From positions 65,229,729 through 65,293,728 of the forward strand of contig JBCFYV010000001.1 in assembly GCA_039000515.1 (NCBI GenBank): a DNA stretch of 64,000 nucleotides, written 5' to 3'. The translations under genes were made by a program, and so were the position numbers. The DNA is from Timema cristinae (lineage: Eukaryota > Arthropoda > Insecta > Phasmatodea > Timematidae). The notes beneath the pieces are model-generated. The model ran no database searches. It was given only the letters and a program-made list of their open reading frames with translations, and was not told the origin of the DNA. Shown in pieces: positions 31,104 to 42,579 of the stretch. Every line of letters begins with the position of its first letter. The stretch's first letter is position 1.

Positions 31104-33048
31104 GTAGAAACACAATAATACGTGCGCTGAAAACAAACCCGTGGTTCTATTCTGTACGATCGGGTCTTTTAACTTCTGATCAACTATCCGTAACGATATC
31201 GTGACTTCGCGTTATCAACATGGTCCCACACACCAAGCCTGAGTCGCATTGGGCCACCATCTTTATCGGCAAGAATTGCTTGGGACTGTAACACCCCCTT
31301 ACTCAGATCTTTACCTCATAGGAATAGGTCACTAACAAACATACTACAAGGATAAGAGGGAGTCATCTAAAATAACAATATTAAAGAGAAAATAGAATAA
31401 GCAAGAGTTAAATCTAAATAGTAATTTAATTCATCCAAAAAATAACAAACAGTAATTTTAGTGACCTTAATCTCTTCAATTATCTAGTAGGACGGATAAA
31501 AACATAGTTGAATACATTAATGCTAAAGAAGATTAATGCAATTAGACCAAATTAGCATTATATCAAAAGCTATTAATAAACAGTAAATCACTATCTATCC
31601 AAGAAAAATATAAAAAGCTTGAAGAGACTTTCTAAATTGTTACAAAGGCGTCTGATTATCTACAGACATTACGAAAACATTAGCCTTTCCAAAGTTAAGT
31701 TATATATAATATTATATACTTTTCTTTAAATATCTCGACATAATATTAAATTTTACAAAAACGAAAGTACCTTCAAGTACTACAATACATATTTTAACTA
31801 CAAACATTACATTAAAATATACACAAGAGTTTAACATCTCAAACCTAATGCAAACTCACTCAGGACTACTTAATCGGCATCGTTCAACTACAAAACAAAG
31901 TCTAACAATGGTATTAAGTTAATGAACATTAGAAGTTTGCCAAATTTACGTTACACAAAATATTGAATTGTAAATAAATGAATTTAAATGTACAACAACA
32001 AACGCTAGAACAATACGGAAAGTCCAGATAATTAAGATACATGATTTTAGTATATTTCAATTAACATTACGTTAATTTAGACCAGCTAACATAAGAAATT
32101 TACTAACATCTTTAAGAAACAAGCCCTTAGTGGCGACATGAAACTGAAGTTATATTTAGTTAGAATTCGCATTTAAATAATGCCCACATCTAATATACAA
32201 ATATCAGCCTATCTCGGCTATAACAAAATTAAATTAAATAGTTATAGAGTTCCATAATTCATATTAACAGAGTATTTTAACTTTGCTTTATAGTGTCCAG
32301 AATTTTAGAAGTCGTCTCCTGATGATATAAAATAATCTCCACAGTCCATCCTTCATGGCATCGATTTCAAAAGTACAATCTTTAATCAATCTAACATAGG
32401 TCCATCCTTGCCGGTGCCGGTTTCAATAGTCGTATAATATCTTCCCAACATTCATATTATATAGTGAGCTAACTGCGTAGGAATGTTGGTAGGAATAGTC
32501 CATTTTAATCTGGGTGCCTCCTCTGGCACGTATGCCAACTTGCTTTTAGGTCGCTGATTGATCATCCCACTTCGTGTAGACGCTTCTCAGGTTTGTTGAC
32601 AAAACATCATTTTGACGGATTGGCTGCTGACGTCAAAGAACAGGTTTCACCAGGTATGCAGGAAAAACGCCCATCCGATACATCTAAGACAGCCAGGTCG
32701 GTACATCGAGTGATGATAGTGAATTATATTGAAAGATATTGTTTATATATTGCTTAAAGTGACATGGAACTACAATAGTGAAGAATACTATTGTAGGTGA
32801 TTTGAATTAATATCGACGTTTCTAGGAGTGGGTAGTATGATTAGGACGATAGTCTATTCAGCATCGGGCTGGGTGGGGCTTCAATTGAACATTACAACCC
32901 TTGTATTGTTACAGGAGGATACTTTGAGAGTTATGGTTTTCCACTCCGTATAATGTCACATCTTGCATTTATATACAAAACACTTCTCACATCTCTCATA
33001 ACATGATACATCTTTAAAAGCATAGCCTCAGACGTTTGTGGTCATTAA
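31104..33048 (+). pseudogene. Maverick A adenain-like protease (split by insertion)
   Basis: A cysteine protease of the adenain/Ulp1 clan that in these elements processes capsid proteins. The N-terminal part carries KTNPWFYSVRSG, and the His region (HTKPESHWATIFIGKN) lies just before the insertion at 31286. After the insertion the frame resumes with YFESYGFPLRIMSHLAFI, and SDVCGH with the catalytic Cys is followed at once by TAA (33046-33048). The start region is altered relative to B's ATG. The insertion makes the gene non-functional. The stop after CGH is the same as in B. Confidence 0.75.
31286..32914. mobile_element. 1.63-kb inverted-repeat transposon in protease A
   Basis: Its ends are CTGTAACACCCC... 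and ...TTGTATTGTTACAG, an 8-bp perfect inverted terminus CTGTAACA. Comparison with the intact protease of B shows that it interrupts ...CTTGGGA|GGATACTTTG. A 2-3-bp target duplication (GA or GGA) fits the flanks. It is AT-rich, has no coding frame, and is probably a non-autonomous DNA element. The superfamily is not determined. Confidence 0.7.
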
Positions 33049-33309
33049 TGTCTCATGTACATATTTTATCGTACCCAGAACATTTCAATGAAACATTTCT
33101 AATCCTATTCTTACCCACCACTCACACAGTCAACTACGTTGAGTTGCTGAGATATTACAACACATTTTTCAAGACGCTTGTGTCCTGCCACCCTCCAAGA
33201 TGCTGCGCCCAAAGGCCCAATATGAGTGCGTCTTGTCTTCCCCTTAGCGGCTATAAAAAAAGGCATTCCAACACCATGTTGCCATAATCACGACGGTTGT
33301 TGAAGCGAT

Positions 33310-34024
33310 CAATAATCAGGGAAGATCTGCACCCAAAAAGCAAATATGGCGAATCTGCTCACCCTTACCAGTATTTTGAACACCTCGTTTCCACTAACGA
33401 AGTAAACGTCAAACGAATCATCGTTGACGTAAGTGTCATGAACCACTAAACGTCCTATGTCCAGCTAAAAAAATGCGGAGGGAACTGTGTGGTGTTTAAC
33501 AGTACAGAGTGGCAAGAACTTGGTAACTACAAGTCGGTCATATCAAAGTTTTTCAGTAACACGCAACCTTCTCAGAAGTTTAGTCTGATTAATCATGAAG
33601 TCTCTCCGATACCCATGTGCGTTGACCGTATGGTTGTCATAAACGAGAAACAATATTCCGGACTCAAATGGGTCTCCTATCTAGCATCTACTGTGTGCGT
33701 CTTTATGAGGTGTGGAACCTCATCGACGTCACCATCGACAGAAGAAATATGTGGTCGACACCTGGCGCACGATATTGCAACGATTTGATCAACACACTCG
33801 TCTTGGATTTATGTGAACCAGAAACAGTGGATGTCATCGATCTCAAACAGCCTACGTGGAAACACAAATCAAAACCTGGATCTTATCAGTGCTACCTACT
33901 ATACACGTCAAGTCGTTGGTTAGGACTATTAAATGTTGGATTGTGCACTAAAAACTATTATACTAACACATCTAAGAAACACTGTAGTAAAACGTATGAA
34001 CGAATATATGCGTCATTACTGTAA
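33310..34024 (+). pseudogene. Maverick A last gene, unknown (broken)
   Basis: Homologous to B's 56900-57600 gene. It shares FNSTEWQELGNYKSVISKFF, FSLINHEVSPIPMC, MVVINEKQYSGLKWV and VWNLIDVTIDRRNMW. The start region is altered, and one or two frameshifts split it (around 33700 and 33900). It lacks the nonsense codon that B has at 57299, because A keeps GAG there. The family is not known to me. In both copies it is the last gene before the terminal repeat. Confidence 0.6.
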
Positions 34025-34099
34025 AAATCTATAGTAAATATTATGTATGTCTGTGAAACCTTTAATATATAAAATATATTTTTCTAATATCATGTTTTA

Positions 34100-34916
34100 T
34101 TCACGTAAAACTTCTTTATCCCTTGCCTTATCCCAACATGTAGGATAACCAGATACGAGTCTCTACTTGTCGAGACACCAAACTGGCAACAATCATGAAC
34201 AGTGTCAATGACCCCTTGTACTAGCTCACATTTACAAGGCCACGATCTATTCCTGTTTCGACTTGTCTTGTCAAGCCACCAAACAAACGCCAGTTTTGAA
34301 TCATCAGGGAAAACCCATTGCTGGGGGAAGGTTTGTGACACCAAAATAGATTCATGTGCATGCGACAGGGAGCCATTAATCACATTTTATGCTAGACAGC
34401 AGTTGAGAGAAGGTGCTCCCCACCCTTACAATCATTGATCACCTGCAGAGAAGGATGAGGACTGTGAGCGTTGCCCGACGCCCGAGACTGCACGCTACCC
34501 TACCAATAAATAAAAACTCCTACTCCACAAATAAAAAATAAACTCCCACACAAAATCTTTCCCCAGGGACATACAATCAAATGGGAAAAAAACAAATGGG
34601 ACAGAAAGTTCCAAGTTCCAAGTTTGGACAACAAATATCGAATTTGGACATGAATAAAACACATTCAAACCAACCCGAAAACCCACGAATGTGGAAAGGG
34701 GGTTGAAATTAGAGGGAGAAAGCGCTGTACTGAGCCAGTGCTATAAATAACAGCCAATCACAGTGCTGTACTAAGCCTGTGCTATAAATAACAGCCAATC
34801 ACAGTGCTGTACTGAGCTTGTGTTATAAGTAACAGCCATTCACTGTGCTGTACTGAGCCTGTGTTATAAATAATAGCCAATCACAACGCTTTTTTCGGTA
34901 GGCCCCACACGCTACT
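34100..34916. repeat. Maverick A right terminal inverted repeat
   Basis: It begins with subterminal motifs shared with B and C (ACGATCTATTCCTGTTTCGA, CTTGTCTTGTCAAGCC). It ends with the CCAAT/TATA tandem modules and the terminus GGCCCCACACGCTACT at 34916, followed by a TA-rich flank. Confidence 0.75.
34721..34890 (+). repeat. CCAAT/TATA tandem modules in TIR A
   Basis: Four copies of a 41-bp unit: AGTGCTGTACTGAGCCTGTG followed by CTATAAATAACAGCCAATCAC. Each has a TATA-like CTATAAATA and a CCAAT box. The outermost lies about 50 nt from the element end. Confidence 0.9.
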
Positions 34917-34922
34917 TATATA

Positions 34923-34962
<40 letters not shown>

Positions 34963-35000
34963 CAATATATACATATATATAAATATATACATATATATCA
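34917..35000. repeat. (TA)n microsatellite at end of Maverick A
   Basis: An alternating TA tract directly follows the terminus of element A, so the element seems to have inserted into or beside TA-rich DNA. Confidence 0.85.
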
Positions 35001-35660
35001 ACGTATGGGGCGCACCAAAACACATATACATACATACACCTGACCGGAGAAGACTCCTTTAACCGTTTAGAAAAGTATATGTTTTCACTATTGTAAAATA
35101 AACCAAGTATGACTTACCTCGAATGTCTCCCCTATGGCTCAGTCTTTTTATCGTTAAACCCAAGCTAGTATGCCTGTTAAGCAGACATGAAGTCTCAATG
35201 TTAGACATGGCTGATTCAGAACTCAGGTATGTGGTAGGTGTGTGAAGAAGACCGACTAGTCATATAACTTATTGTATCTAGTCCTGCTAAGAAAACTTCC
35301 ATGTATGATGTAGAGCTATGGTCAAGGGTAAACCGTATGACCACGTTCAGATCAATGATCAAAAACTATGTAGGTAGGAAGCATGGATCAGATCCAAGAT
35401 CGAATGCCACATAAGTACACTGCAGGGAACTGAACAACAGTAAAATGGGGTCTAATTATCATGTACAGCTGAAAACACAACATATGCTGTGGGAGTGCTG
35501 ATAGAATTTAATTAAAATGCACAGATTGGATCAATGATCAAACGGTGTTTAAGAATGATGTAAACTATGATCAGTTATCAAATATAGTGCAAGTATCGTT
35601 CAACCTTATAATCAAAACTAAGTATGTTACCTAGTTCAGTACGATAATATAATTCTGTTT
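35001..35660. repeat. Degenerate tandem repeat, left part
   Basis: Imperfect units of about 40-50 bp resemble AAGTATGATGTAGAGCTCTG followed by ATCAATGATCAAA. The same repeat continues at 38283-38640 on the other side of the hAT element. No gene is seen. Confidence 0.55.
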
Positions 35661-35675
35661 AAGTATGATTTAGAC

Positions 35676-38274
35676 CAGTGGTTCCCAACCTTTTGAGGCC
35701 CATCTCCCCTTTCTGGAGGTTGACTAACAACTATCGCCCCCTTTTCATTTTCATTGTATGCCTAATTTTAATTTGAAGTAAGGTGTAAATAATAAAGCAG
35801 TTTTATTTATTATAAACCATTTTACTACCGTATATAAAAACAACCAAAGCAGTTTTATCCGGTCACTCTTGAATAAAATAGAAAAAAAATGTACATTTTT
35901 TTACAGATTTTTTTAAATAAAAAAAAGTGAAATAATTAACTAAGATCATTGATGTACATTTAAAAAACAGGAGTACATGTTTTCATTTTTAAATTGGAAT
36001 CTGGAAAAATTAAGAAAGTTGACAGTTAAAATTTGAAAGAATAAATGAAAGTTTGAAAATTTGTTATTGTTTTATTTTACCTTTTCAATGGCTGCCTTGT
36101 TCTTGGTGGATTTCAGTTAAAGCTTGAATATCCGGCTTTATGTTCGTCAAGTTCAGGCGCAAGTCTCCTTTGAGGCAAATGTCTAACTTATTTCTTTGTT
36201 TTGTGAGGAGCTGGACAACAGAACTAAATCCTTTTTCAACTAAATATGTTGACGGGAACGAGATGAGAAGTGGTTCAGTTTTTCCCCACAGTTGTGGATA
36301 AGTGTCCATAATCTTCACCCAGCCTAAATCGTAACCGCTCTGCTTGAAAATATTTTCGCCTCACAGTCATACTTCAGATCTAGAAACTCTGTCCGCAAAG
36401 AGTTATCAAGCTTATCCACAGCTTCAAACGAGAATGGATCTAGAATCCAATCAGGAATTTGTAACTTGGTCAAATCTTCAAATCTTAATTCCATGTCAGT
36501 TTTTAACTGGTCAAGGTGATCAGTAAAAATTAGGATTTTGTCTTCTGGGAGTTCAGGAGTCCCGTTAGCTGACACTGAACACTTTTAAGGGTCGGAAACT
36601 GAATCAGCTCTTTACGGCCAATATTTACCTTGTGAATATCAAACTTGGCGATGAATGATGAAATAATTCCTTTGGCCTTGATAAGGTTCATCTTGTTTCC
36701 ATGAAGCCTTATATTGACTTCGTTCATTTTTAAAAAATAGCTCTAAGGTACGCAAGTTCCAACTTGCGTTTCTTCAAATTCTCACTTAAAACAGGATCAG
36801 ACGTGTCGAGAAACTCAGTAACCGTGTCAAATAATTCGAAGAAACGGCGCAAACAGTTTCCTTTGGAAAGCCACCTCACGGCCGTATGTAGAAGCAAGCG
36901 TTCGAATTCCTCATCATTTTCATGGCAAAGTTGTCGGAACAGACGGTCATTGAGGGAATTAGCTTTAATCTTGTTGACACCAGTAATGACCAGTTTTAGG
37001 GTTTCATGCAGGACACCACTCAATTTTCTCGCAGCTAATTGTTGACGATGAATGAACAGTGAATAGTGATGACCTCTGGCACTTGTTTCTTAAGGTGGGC
37101 TAGAAACCAGCATGATGACCTGACATGGCAGGAGCACCGTCTGTTGCGCAAGCGATCACGTTTGTTAGGGAATCTCTTTTTCCTCAAAATAATCTTGTAC
37201 CACTTTAAAAATCTACGATCCCTTCGTATCAGTGATCAAAGTTCTAACAAACAGCATTTCCTCGGTAATTTCCTTTTGTTCATTGATAAACCTCACATAA
37301 GCTAATAAAATTTCTTTGTTATCAATCACAGTTGATTCATCAATCTGCAATGCAAATTTACTTTTTTTCAACAAATTGGGGAGTTTGGATTCAACGTCTG
37401 TGGCCATTTCGTCAATTCGCCTGGAAACAGTATTGTTGCTCAAAGGAACCAATTGACTTATCTTATTACTAGGGCCCTCGCCTAGCATGATTTCAACAAT
37501 TTTTTTGGTAGCCTGTAAAACAAGAGTTTCGCCAATTGTGTGAGGTTTACCACATTTAGTGATCAATAAAGATCGTAAGAAGCAGGAAGACCTTTGTCAA
37601 GATCGGTTGCTCGTTTTTTAATAATTAACTCACATTAGGCCGTTTAACAGCTTTAGCTTTGAGGTGTTGAAAATAACTAAGTTCTTTACTCACTTTATCA
37701 CTGTGTACTCTTGATAAATGATCTTTCATTCGCGAAGGCTTCATGGCTTCATTACTAGTAAATGTTTTATCGCACAAAAGACAATGTGGAAACTGCACAT
37801 TTTGCGGTGACGTGATAAAACCGAATTTTAAATACTCAGCTGAGTATTGACGACACTTCTTCTTTTTTGAATCCATTGTGCATAAACTTCTACACTTCAA
37901 AACAAACGCACAAAAACAGAAAAGACACGCACAAAAACTGATGGTGAGCACACAAAGGCTAGTGAAGACTGAAGACGAATGTAGGTCAATGGCAAGTGTG
38001 TTGTGTTGGCAGGAGGGGGAGGGGGTTGAGTCACCAGTCGGCCGCGCTGAACAATAACAGGTGGGGGACTGTGAAGAGGGGTGAGTGCAGTGAACTCCTG
38101 GCTGAGAATACCCAGTGACTCGTGCTACCCGGCAACTTCTACTGTACAGTACTATTTTAATTTTTCCCCCTTTGAATACTCATCGCCCCCAAATCGCCCC
38201 CCACTTATTTATTGCTCCCCTGATAACCCAAATCGCCCGCTTGGGGGTGATCGCCCCCAGGTTGGGAACCACTG
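35676..38274 (-). mobile_element. hAT DNA transposon (ZBED/Charlie-like)
   Basis: Terminal inverted repeats are CAGTGGTTCCCAACC at 35676 and GGTTGGGAACCACTG ending at 38274. They are flanked by a perfect 8-bp target duplication, ATTTAGAC (35668-35675 and 38275-38282). The termini match the hAT consensus CAGxGGTTCCCAACC. Internal minus-strand coding runs from a BED zinc finger to the hAT C-terminal dimerisation region. The element inserted into a degenerate tandem repeat. Confidence 0.95.
36085..37876 (-). pseudogene. hAT transposase, ZBED5/SCAND3-like (broken)
   Basis: A transposase for cut-and-paste movement of the element. From M at 37876 the order is a BED finger (HCLLCDKTFTSNEAMKPS with RMKDHLSRVH) and the catalytic region starting KFALQIDESTV with the first Asp. 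The RNase H-like middle has WLSKGNCLRRFFELFDTV. The C-terminal hAT dimerisation segment is YPQLWGKTEPLLISFPSTYL, then VEKGFSSVVQLLTKQRNKLD with the catalytic-region Glu. Frameshifts or stops near 37600, 37210, 37030, 36575 and 36320 split it. It resembles the ZBED5/FAM200-type proteins derived from hAT. Confidence 0.85.
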
Positions 38275-38282
38275 ATTTAGAC

Positions 38283-38640
38283 TTTCAATCTGTGATCAAA
38301 TACAATGCAAGTGCCATGTACCGTTATAATCAATTCTAAGTATAAGGTGGAGCTCTGTTCAAGTCTAAGTATGATGTAGAGCTCAGATCAAAGACCAAAT
38401 AATGTTTAAAAAGTATGTAAAACTCTGGTCACTAAACAAATATTTATGCTTAGGATATGATTAAGTATGATATAGGTCTATAATTAAGTCTACGTACGAT
38501 ACAGAGTTCAGATCAATGTTAAAATGGTGTTTAAGTATAATATAAAGCTCTGAACAGTGATAAATATAATTTAAGTATCATGTATGGCTAGGGGTACATC
38601 TATGTATAATGTAGATCTCTGATCAAGGATCAGTACGTTT
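38283..38640. repeat. Degenerate tandem repeat, right part
   Basis: Continuation of the 35001-35660 repeat after the hAT insertion. It contains AAGTATGATGTAGAGCTCAG and ATCAAAGACCAAATAATG and similar units. Confidence 0.55.
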
Positions 38641-39500
38641 TCGCTAGCAAATTGACCAAGATGAAAATCTTTTTGGGGCGAATATTGGGAACATTCGTGT
38701 TTGAAGAGGTAGATCTTAGCTAGGGAGATTCTACATTCACAAGTAGGCCATCCGATAGTAGATCATAATATATTCTGGAGATAGGACCTACGTCAAATGT
38801 ATTTAATCTTTTCACACAATTATTAAATTCATTAAATATATATTATATTGCATTTTTTGTATGAATGTTTGATGTGAACTAAAACTATTGATCGTTTGGA
38901 ATTAATGCTCAAGGCCCTTGGCCTTGTTGAATGAAAGTCTACAACCTTTTTCGGTGGATGATGGGTAGGAGGGTGGAAGGCGTGGCTTCACAACCAAACT
39001 ACAACAGTGAAAGTTGACATCAGCATTTTCCAAAATATAGTGCCTTGTTTAGGGAGCACACCTTACTTGGAAAGAGTCCGATTTATGACGGCCTGCCACT
39101 CAGATAATCCTATTGTTTCTCGGGTACAAAGCGGTCTTGCATTGTACTGTAATTTTACTGTCCTAGTAAACTAAACCAAGGTACCGACTGTTTTATTTCT
39201 TGCACAGCTTTTCACCGAGCTGACCAGGCCCTTTAGTTTTTTTTGTTTGGAAGTAATTCATACTTAAATTTTTCCAGTAAAGATAATAATTATTATGCAA
39301 GATTGTAATAATTAACACTCAACTGATTTATTGCCTAAATAATCTAACAAATACAACTGTAAAAAAAAGCTTTATTCATACTATGTCAAAATAAATCCAG
39401 TTAAATGTGTTTTTCTACCATAATAATGATAATAGCTTCCCTATAAATTACGTGTTTCCTAAAAGATGAAACAGATGGATTATTAATAAATATAATGTTT
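38641..39500. other. Intronic sequence, no gene seen
   Basis: AT-rich intron 2 sequence. Nothing recognisable on either strand. Confidence 0.45.
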
Positions 39501-39505
39501 ACAGG

Positions 39506-39507
<2 letters not shown>

Positions 39508-39572
<65 letters not shown>
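39508..39572. repeat. (TC)n(TA)n compound microsatellite
   Basis: A CT dinucleotide run changes directly into a TA dinucleotide run. Confidence 0.95.
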
Positions 39573-39735
39573 AAACTGTTTTGGATTAATACAAATCTAA
39601 AAAAATGTGTATATTAAAAAAATATTATGAACTAAGCCTGGTACACATTGGACGATAATCACCAGATTCCCACCAATCACCGATGTTTCCTGATGATGTT
39701 TCCCGTGTGTCTGGATACAAGGAAACATCGCCCCA

Positions 39736-40177
39736 GTGTCCGGACTCAAGTAGGTGTGTGCTCGGTGTGGACCACTGATCAGTGGTGGTGTCCGGACTCA
39801 AGTAGATGTGTGCTCGGTGTGGACCACTGATCAGTGGTGGTGTCCGGATTCAAGTAGGTGTGTGCTCGGTGTGGACCACTGATCAGTGGTGGTGTCCGGA
39901 CTCAAGTAGGTGTGTGCTCGGTGTGGACCACTGATCAGTGGTGGTGTCCGGACTCAAGTAGGTGTGTGCTCGGTGTGGACCACTGATCAGTGGTGGTGTC
40001 CTGACTCAAGTAGGTGTGTGCTCGGTGTGGACCACTGATCAGTGGTGGTGTCCGGACTCAAGTAGGTGTGTGCTCGATGTGGACCACTGATCAGTGGGGG
40101 TGTCCGGACTCAAGTAGGTGTGTGCTCGTGTGGACCACTGATCAGTGGGGGTGTCCGGACTCAAGTAGGTGTGTGCG
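39736..40177. repeat. 52-bp minisatellite with palindrome
   Basis: About 8.5 units of GTGTCCGGACTCAAGTAGGT, then GTGTGCTCGGTGTGG, then ACCACTGATCAGTGGTG. Each unit contains the perfect palindrome CCACTGATCAGTGG. Units differ at only a few positions, so the array expanded recently. Confidence 0.95.
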
Positions 40178-40813
40178 TGGACAATGTCGCTGAATACTTG
40201 TATCTGGCGATTATCGCCCAGTGTGTACTAGAGCTTACTGATGCCAATTTGTTTTACCGTCAATTAAATTAAAGTCAGTGAAGTGTATTTAAAATAAATA
40301 CTCTATAGTAGATCAAATATTAATTCATATGAAGTGTGAAACTGTTCCTCAATTGAATATTTAATCATAAACAACTTTTTTTATAAACTTTCTTGTATTT
40401 AGTAAATGCCCCTGTCCCCCACCATTTTCAATAAAAAAATCCTGCCCCCTTTAGGGTTAGGGACTACTTGCCTGCAGAATTTCAGATTCTGGGCTCACTG
40501 ATTTTTTCTGTCTCCTTCATTTTGGGTCACCTTAGAGAATTTCCAGTCCAAAATGCCTAGGTTTTTTCTAAGAGGGGGAACATGCATACGAAATATTATC
40601 TCTCTCTGACATTGAATAGTGCTCCATTTGCAGATTTTGGTTTTTGGAACACCCTCCTCATTTTGCCCCCTATCACCTTTTTGAACTTTTTGTTACTCAG
40701 CATTTCTGTTACTCGAAAAAACAAATTAATGAAAATATCTTGGATATACTTTTATTAAATTTATTAGCTAATATAATAGGATCAATATTATACTTTTGGA
40801 TTTTAAACTTGTT
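40178..40813. other. Flank left of Maverick B, no gene seen
   Basis: AT-rich sequence up to the Maverick B terminus, without a credible gene. Confidence 0.4.
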
Positions 40814-41850
40814 AGTAGCCAGTATGGCGTATGGCAACACCTCCTGATAGGCTGGATTTGGTCACGTGGCCACGCCTCCTCGCTCTCTGATTGGCTGTTA
40901 TTTCCCGCCCTTCCTTCCCCCAGCCCTGACCTACTTTTCCACTCCTACTGGCCCTCCTCCCCTCCCCTCCAGCCATCCAATCACGTACATGTTGGTTTTT
41001 GCTGAATAATTATTGTTAATTAATTGGTAAAAGTGTTGGAGTTTTTTTATTCACGGCGGACGTGTTGGTTCTTGCTTAATTGGTAGGTGTTGGAGTTTTT
41101 TTATTAATCGATTAAGGCGTTGTACGAACCTCGCGCCATGGCTGGAGGTGCTGAGACCCTTCTCTATCAAACTTCAGCATTAATTGGTAGGATGGTGGGG
41201 GTGTCGGAGTGTTTATTCATGGCTGTCGTGTTGGTGAGGTGCTGAGACCCTTTTCTATCAAGCTTCAGTTGTGTAATGCCGTTTTAACTTAGGAATTCTC
41301 CTTCACCCCGCTGTTGGTTTTCCCCCCTCCAGCACCCCCCCTACAATCTGCAAACCACGTACATGTTGATTCTTGCTTAGTTGGCTGTCTGGTGTGTACG
41401 GAGGGGGCTTTCACTTTAGGAATTCTCCCTCATGAACCGTTTTCTAGCAAGCGTCAGCTGTGCTCACCCCTTTCCCACAGCTTTCACTTCCCCCCCTCCA
41501 GGCCCCAGGTTGGCGGGTTGTCAATACGAGTGGAGACAAGAATAGATATTGCGGTCATCGGGGTGCCATGGTGGGTCGTCAAGACAAGTTGAGACAAGAA
41601 TAGATCGTGACCTCACGAGCTGTTTTCTAGCAAAGTCAGGTGTGCTCACCCCTTTCCCCCTCAGCTTTCACTTCCGGAATTCGGGCCCCCACCCCACAGA
41701 GCTGAACGGTGATGCGAAAATTCTGATAATTGCCCCATCCCGCAAATAGGGGACACATGAATCTCTGTCACCCCCACAGAGCCTGTCATGAACGAAGGAA
41801 GTCGCTGCCCGCTCCATAAAGTACAACAATGGCAGAGTGCTGTCAAAAAA
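40814..41850. repeat. Maverick B left terminal inverted repeat
   Basis: It reads, in reverse complement, like the outer right TIRs of B and C. It has the AGTAG terminus, GTCACGTGGCCACG, CTCTCTGATTGGCTGTTA with an inverted CCAAT box, and TGTTAATTAATTGGTA. It also carries GTTGAGACAAGAATAGATCG copies of the subterminal motif. Internal partial duplications (two GCTGAGACCCTTCTCTATCA-type blocks at about 41150 and 41240) show local expansion. Confidence 0.8.
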
Positions 41851-42579
41851 CTTCACCCAACGTGCTATTTTATTGCCGTTCTTCCATGAATGCCGTCACA
41901 AACACTTTGTAAATAACTAGGGGGGAAAGTTAACCAAAAATGTGTTTTCATTGAAGTACGTGTACTAAATAATAATACTAAATGGCTCTACAAGTTTAGT
42001 ATGAAAAAATTAATTATAATATTATTTAGATAGAATTTTAAAAACGCGTATTAATTAACTTGATTTTGTTTTGAAATCGCGGAAAAAATGAAAGTTTGGT
42101 AACTGAAATATAAAAAGAGTAAAATTGTGTGTTTATTGAATGCAAAATAAAAGCGGTTCGGAGTTGTTACAAGTTTAGTAAGAAAAAAATATATATATTT
42201 TAAAAACGCCTATTAATTAATTTAATTTTTAAATACTAGAATAACTCGTAGGTCTATTCATACGTCAAGTCTGCAACTTTCACATGTGGTATAATTATAT
42301 CATCTATACTTATAGAATAATATTATTAAAATAGTAGCATGTTATCAATTTTAGAAGCAAAATACTTTTTTGTTTTAAAGGCCCATCTATACAAGCTAGT
42401 ATACAAAATAAAAGTGGCTCGGTGTTTTCACTAATGCTTTTGCAAGGAGCTTACTACTAGTAGGGCTTTAAAAACAACATTTTATTTACTAGAGTATTTA
42501 TTTATCAAGATAGCATACACCTCTAAACGCGCCTATTATATCAACACATGAACTACATATTTACTTGAAATATTAAATT
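41851..42579. other. Element B, non-coding between TIR and accessory gene
   Basis: AT-rich, no gene seen. Two related blocks near 41990 and 42170 share ACAAGTTTAGTA and TTTTAAAAACGC, which suggests a local duplication. Confidence 0.4.

Larger units (their letters stand above)
27098..34916 (+). mobile_element. Maverick/Polinton element A (5'-truncated)
   Basis: Collinear with Maverick B from just upstream of the integrase (27098, matching B near 52270) to the right terminus. Polymerase, ATPase and left TIR are absent. The right TIR (34100-34916) ends ...CACACGCTACT (AGTAG on the other strand), followed by TATATA. All genes are on the plus strand and most are broken. A 1629-bp inverted-repeat insertion splits the protease. 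A and B are clearly diverged at DNA level, with small indels throughout. Confidence 0.85.

Noticed and set aside
39648..40272. Frames in the 52-bp array
   Set aside because: They are translations of the minisatellite.
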